From NCBI GenBank assembly GCA_964401045.1, contig CAYNXB010000104.1:1-7675 (forward strand): a stretch of 7,675 nt of DNA, given 5' to 3'. The position numbers and the translations under genes were made by a program. Shown one piece after another: positions 5,891 to 7,675 of this stretch. Every line of letters starts with the position of its first letter. Position 1 is the stretch's first letter. The notes below the pieces were generated by a model. That model saw only the letters and a list, made by a program, of their open reading frames with translations, made no database searches and was not told the origin of the DNA. The DNA is from CAYNXB01 sp964401045. GTDB taxonomy: Bacteria; Pseudomonadota; Alphaproteobacteria; Sphingomonadales; Sphingomonadaceae.

Positions 5891-6406
5891 TTACGCCGCT
5901 TCTTTGGCGCCATAGGCACCGAAGACGCGGGCGAGCTTGGCGGCGGGCTCGTTGACGACCCGGGCGATCTTGGTCGCCGGGGCGTTGATGAGGCCCACCA
6001 GTGTGCCGCGCAGCTGATCGAGGCTCGGCAGCGAGGCGAGCGCCTTGACACCTTCAGCATCGAGCATCTGCCCGCCCATTGAACCGCCGACGATCTCGAG
6101 CTTGTCGTTCGTCTTGGCGAAGTCCACCGCGGCCTTGGCGGCGGCGACCGGATCGGCCGACCACGCCAGAGCAGTCGGGCCGGTGAGGTATCCCTCGAGG
6201 CCTTCGTACGGGGTGTTCTTCAGGGCGAGCTTGGCGAGGCGGTTCTTCGCCACCTTGTAGGCCGCACCGGCTTCGCCCATCTTCCCTCGCAGGTCGGTCG
6301 AAGCCGACACCGAGAGGCCGAGGTTGCGGGTGACTACCACCACGCCGACCTCGTTGAAGACTGCGTTGAGCTGGGCGACCGATTCGGCTTTCTGCGAACG
6401 ATCCAT
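5891..6406 (-). CDS. rplJ: 50S ribosomal protein L10
   Basis: L10 forms the base of the ribosomal stalk: it binds 23S rRNA and its long C-terminal helix holds the L7/L12 dimers. In many bacteria the L10-L7/L12 complex also represses its own mRNA. The 171 residues are of normal length. The N-terminal globular domain begins MDRSQKAESVAQLNAVF and contains VAKNRLAKLAL (52-62, conserved KNRL) and EGLEGYLTGPTAL (68-80). The C-terminal helix (about 137-165, VGLINAPATKIARVVNEPAAKLARVF) is the L7/L12 platform. AAGGAG lies 6 bases before the ATG at 6406. The gene heads an rplJ-rplL unit with its own promoter and a leader of about 240 bases, and diverges from rpoB. Confidence 0.98.
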   Translation of the reverse strand: MDRSQKAESVAQLNAVFNEVGVVVVTRNLGLSVSASTDLRGKMGEAGAAYKVAKNRLAKLALKNTPYEGLEGYLTGPTALAWSADPVAAAKAAVDFAKTNDKLEIVGGSMGGQMLDAEGVKALASLPSLDQLRGTLVGLINAPATKIARVVNEPAAKLARVFGAYGAKEAA

Positions 6407-6412
6407 GCCTTA

Positions 6413-6418
6413 CTCCTT
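6413..6418 (-). promoter_or_regulatory. Ribosome-binding site of rplJ
   Basis: AAGGAG on the minus strand with a 6-base spacer to the ATG is a near-perfect Shine-Dalgarno, stronger than those of most genes in the window, and fixes the rplJ start. Confidence 0.9.
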
Positions 6419-6423
6419 CATAT

Positions 6424-6546
6424 GGCCACGCTGCTGGGGCAGAGTGGCCGGCTCAAATCGCTTCCGGGCTGATGCCCGCAAGCAAGTCCACCGATGGGGA
6501 AGGAGGTGCGTGCCGGAGCACGCGAAAGCGACGCCGCGGCGCCGCG
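6424..6546 (-). other. Series of hairpins in the downstream rplJ leader
   Basis: Four perfect inverted repeats follow the L10-leader-like element on the minus-strand transcript. These are the 12-base palindrome CGCGGCGCCGCG (6535-6546), GCGTGC/GCACGC (6508-6513 with 6518-6523), CGGGC/GCCCG (6465-6469 with 6474-6478), and GGCCAC/GTGGCC (6424-6429 with 6444-6449). The last ends 5 bases from the Shine-Dalgarno and could affect its access. No T-run follows any of them. Confidence 0.5.
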
Positions 6547-6560
6547 AAAATCTCGTTTCC

Positions 6561-6611
6561 CCGCCTAGGCTGCAGATTAAGAGGGAAACCCTCAGCAGCT
6601 GTCTCGGACGG
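6561..6611 (-). promoter_or_regulatory. L10-leader-like RNA element of the rplJL transcript
   Basis: On the minus-strand RNA an outer helix CCGUC/GGCGG (6607-6611 with 6561-6565) encloses an asymmetric internal loop (7 and 3 bases). Inside are a second helix GCUGC/GCAGC (6595-6599 with 6569-6573) and an apical hairpin GAGGG-UUU-CCCUC (6581-6593), separated by UUAAUCU (6574-6580). The UUAAUCU...CUAGGCGG stretch resembles, from memory, the conserved part of ribosomal protein L10 leaders. The site lies about 155-205 bases before the rplJ start, similar to the E. coli L10-binding site. In that family, L10-(L7/L12) binds the leader and represses translation. No covariance model was run. Confidence 0.6.
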
Positions 6612-6632
6612 ATGACCGGAGCGCGCGAAGGC

Positions 6633-6646
6633 CCACCGGTCGGTGG
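6633..6646. repeat. Palindrome at the rplJ transcription start region
   Basis: CCACCG and CGGTGG form perfect 6-base arms with a 2-base spacer, just downstream of the proposed rplJ -10 hexamer (6651-6656). It could be an operator or, in RNA, a 5'-terminal hairpin. Confidence 0.4.
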
Positions 6647-6650
6647 CGGG

Positions 6651-6678
6651 CCTCTAGCTTCCTGGGCCGGCGAGTCAA
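6651..6678 (-). promoter_or_regulatory. Probable rplJL promoter
   Basis: On the minus strand TTGACT (6673-6678) and TAGAGG (6651-6656) are 16 bases apart, with a short A/T run (6680-6684) just upstream of the -35. The -35 is strong and the -10 moderate, within alphaproteobacterial range. Transcription would start near 6644, giving a leader of about 240 bases that includes the L10-leader-like element. Confidence 0.5.
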
Positions 6679-6727
6679 GGAAAACGGCCCCGTCGACTCG
6701 ATCTCCGACGCGCGGGCGGGCGAAAAT

Positions 6728-6740
6728 GCTGCGCCGCAGC
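6728..6740. repeat. Palindrome next to the rpoB -35
   Basis: GCTGCG and CGCAGC are perfect 6-base arms around a single base, ending 2 bases before the rpoB -35 hexamer. It is a candidate regulator site, but GC-rich palindromes of this size also occur by chance. Confidence 0.4.
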
Positions 6741-6742
6741 GT

Positions 6743-6771
6743 TTGACACTGCGCGGGCGGCTTCCTATATG
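6743..6771 (+). promoter_or_regulatory. rpoB promoter (sigma-70 type)
   Basis: TTGACA (6743-6748) matches the -35 consensus exactly and is followed after an optimal 17 bases by TATATG (6766-6771). It is the best promoter match in the window. Transcription should start near 6778, leaving a leader of about 215 bases before the rpoB ATG. Confidence 0.8.
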
Positions 6772-6863
6772 CGCCCTCGTTCGACCGCTTCGAGCAAGGC
6801 GGGTCCTTACGCGGGGGCCTTCCAGGGATGGATGCGGCGACGTTCCACGCGACGATGATTATT

Positions 6864-6906
6864 GTAGCCGGCCCCTCCCGCAAAGGTGGGCCTCGGCTGC
6901 GCTTTT
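6864..6906 (+). terminator. Attenuator-like hairpin in the rpoB leader
   Basis: GTAGCCG (6864-6870) pairs with CGGCTGC (6894-6900, one G-U pair). The stem continues past small bulges through G6871-C6892 and CCC/GGG (6872-6874 with 6888-6890). A TTTT run (6903-6906) follows closely. The shape is that of an intrinsic terminator about 90-130 bases into the rpoB transcript. The stem is bulged and the T-run short, so partial read-through would be expected. Confidence 0.4.
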
Positions 6907-6948
6907 GTCGTCTTGGTGGACTGCCACGGCGCGCATGGCAACGAATTC

Positions 6949-6965
6949 TCCGGCTAACCGCCGGA
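6949..6965 (+). other. Hairpin ahead of the rpoB ribosome-binding site
   Basis: TCCGGC (6949-6954) and GCCGGA (6960-6965) form a perfect 6-base-pair stem with a 5-base loop, ending 11 bases before the GAAGG (6977-6981) that probably serves as the rpoB Shine-Dalgarno. It may influence rpoB translation. Confidence 0.4.
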
Positions 6966-6993
6966 CCGATCACACAGAAGGCAGCTCTCACTC

Positions 6994-7675
6994 ATGGCAA
7001 CCAACGCATCCGAAGCCACCGGCAAGTCGGCCGGCGCGAACCCTAACAAGGTGACGGGGGCCAGCAAGAAGAAGCGCATCCGCAAGATCTTCGGCGACAT
7101 CCACGAAGTGGTGCAGATGCCGAACCTGATCGAGGTGCAGCGCGAAAGCTATGAGCAGTTCCTGCGCTCGGATCCGTCGACCGGTTATGTTTCGGGGCTC
7201 GAGAAGACGCTGCGTTCGGTGTTCCCGATCCGCGATTTCGCCGGCACCGCCGAACTCGACTTCGTGCACTATGAGCTCGAGGATCCCAAGTACGACACCA
7301 TCGAGTGCCGCCAGCGCGGCATCACGTACGCGGCGCCGATGAAGGTCACGCTGCGCCTGATCGTGTTCGAAGTGGATACCGAAACCGAAACCCGCTCCGT
7401 GCTCGATATCAAGGAGCAGGATGTTTACATGGGCGACATGCCGCTCATGACCGAGAACGGCACCTTCATCATCAACGGCACCGAGCGCGTGATCGTGTCG
7501 CAGATGCACCGTTCGCCGGGCGTGCTGTTCGATCACGACCGCGGCAAGACCCATTCGTCGGGCAAGTTCCTGTTCGCGGCCCGCGTGATCCCCTATCGCG
7601 GCTCGTGGCTCGATTTCGAGTTCGACGCCAAGGACATCGTCAACGTCCGCATCGACCGCAAGCGCAAGCTGCCGG
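6994..7675 (+). CDS. rpoB: RNA polymerase beta subunit RpoB (N-terminal part, cut by window edge)
   Basis: This is the beta subunit of the core RNA polymerase, which with beta' forms the catalytic cleft. The window contains the first 227 codons of a protein usually near 1,380-1,400 residues in this group. After a 24-residue low-complexity, polar start comes the conserved body: KKKRIRKIFGDIHEVVQMPN (25-44), LIEVQRESYEQFL, VFPIRDFAGTAELDFVHYEL, and INGTERVIVSQMHRSPG with its neighbouring GVLFDHDRGK. This corresponds to the N-terminal protrusion and the start of the lobe; the rifampicin-binding cluster lies beyond the edge. The ATG at 6994 is preceded by GAAGG with a rather long 12-base spacer; no better in-frame start is visible. 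rpoB has its own strong promoter and leader and points away from rplJL; rpoC should follow outside the window. Confidence 0.98.
   Translation, partial: MATNASEATGKSAGANPNKVTGASKKKRIRKIFGDIHEVVQMPNLIEVQRESYEQFLRSDPSTGYVSGLEKTLRSVFPIRDFAGTAELDFVHYELEDPKYDTIECRQRGITYAAPMKVTLRLIVFEVDTETETRSVLDIKEQDVYMGDMPLMTENGTFIINGTERVIVSQMHRSPGVLFDHDRGKTHSSGKFLFAARVIPYRGSWLDFEFDAKDIVNVRIDRKRKLP

Noticed and set aside
6410..6991. Open frame of 193 codons on the minus strand across the rplJ-rpoB gap
   Set aside because: Its Arg/Pro/Ser-rich composition shows no domain, it overlaps both proposed promoters and the L10-leader-like element, and it has no convincing start signal.
6828..7046. Small plus-strand frame starting in the rpoB leader (72 codons), a possible leader peptide
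   Set aside because: It runs through the attenuator-like hairpin and into rpoB in another frame, has a weak ribosome-binding site, and lacks any codon cluster of an attenuator peptide.

Overview
The window looks like chromosomal DNA of a pigmented alphaproteobacterium, most likely of the order Sphingomonadales (Sphingomonas/Novosphingobium/Erythrobacter type). The evidence is high GC, a crtY-crtI carotenoid cluster whose proteins resemble those of sphingomonads, a DUF2585 (UPF0314) membrane protein, and alphaproteobacterial L10, L7/L12 and RpoB sequences. This assignment comes from protein recognition only; no search was run. I see no mobile element, CRISPR array, tRNA or rRNA.

Layout. Positions 1-1860 (minus strand) carry lycopene cyclase crtY and the first 229 codons of phytoene desaturase crtI, joined by a 4-base ATGA overlap; crtI runs off the left edge. 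Diverging from crtY across 85 bp is a DUF2585 multi-pass membrane protein (1946-2536, plus), followed by a MipA/OmpV-type outer-membrane protein with a signal peptide (2624-3496, plus). Its stop codon faces that of a small exported DUF6152 protein (3504-3893, minus), and one small hairpin covers both stops. Next, also on the minus strand, come a PilZ-domain protein with a C-terminal membrane segment (3996-4502) and a class I SAM methyltransferase (4642-5286). A strong bidirectional terminator (5393-5433) separates these from rplL and rplJ (5451-6406, minus). A 587-bp non-coding stretch (6407-6993) lies between rplJ and the divergent rpoB (6994 to the right edge, plus).

How the parts work together. 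CrtI and CrtY act in sequence (phytoene to lycopene to beta-carotene). RplJ and RplL form the ribosomal stalk, and RpoB is the RNA polymerase beta subunit. In most bacteria rplJ, rplL, rpoB and rpoC share one strand and one transcript; here rplJL points away from rpoB. The space between them holds two opposed promoters (TTGACA-17-TATATG for rpoB; TTGACT-16-TAGAGG for rplJ), each beside a short perfect palindrome. The rplJ leader has a nested helix resembling the L10-binding autoregulatory leader, and the rpoB leader has a terminator-like hairpin. This split control region is the most interesting part of the window. The remainder is ordinary housekeeping and envelope content, and I found no convincing undescribed multi-gene system.
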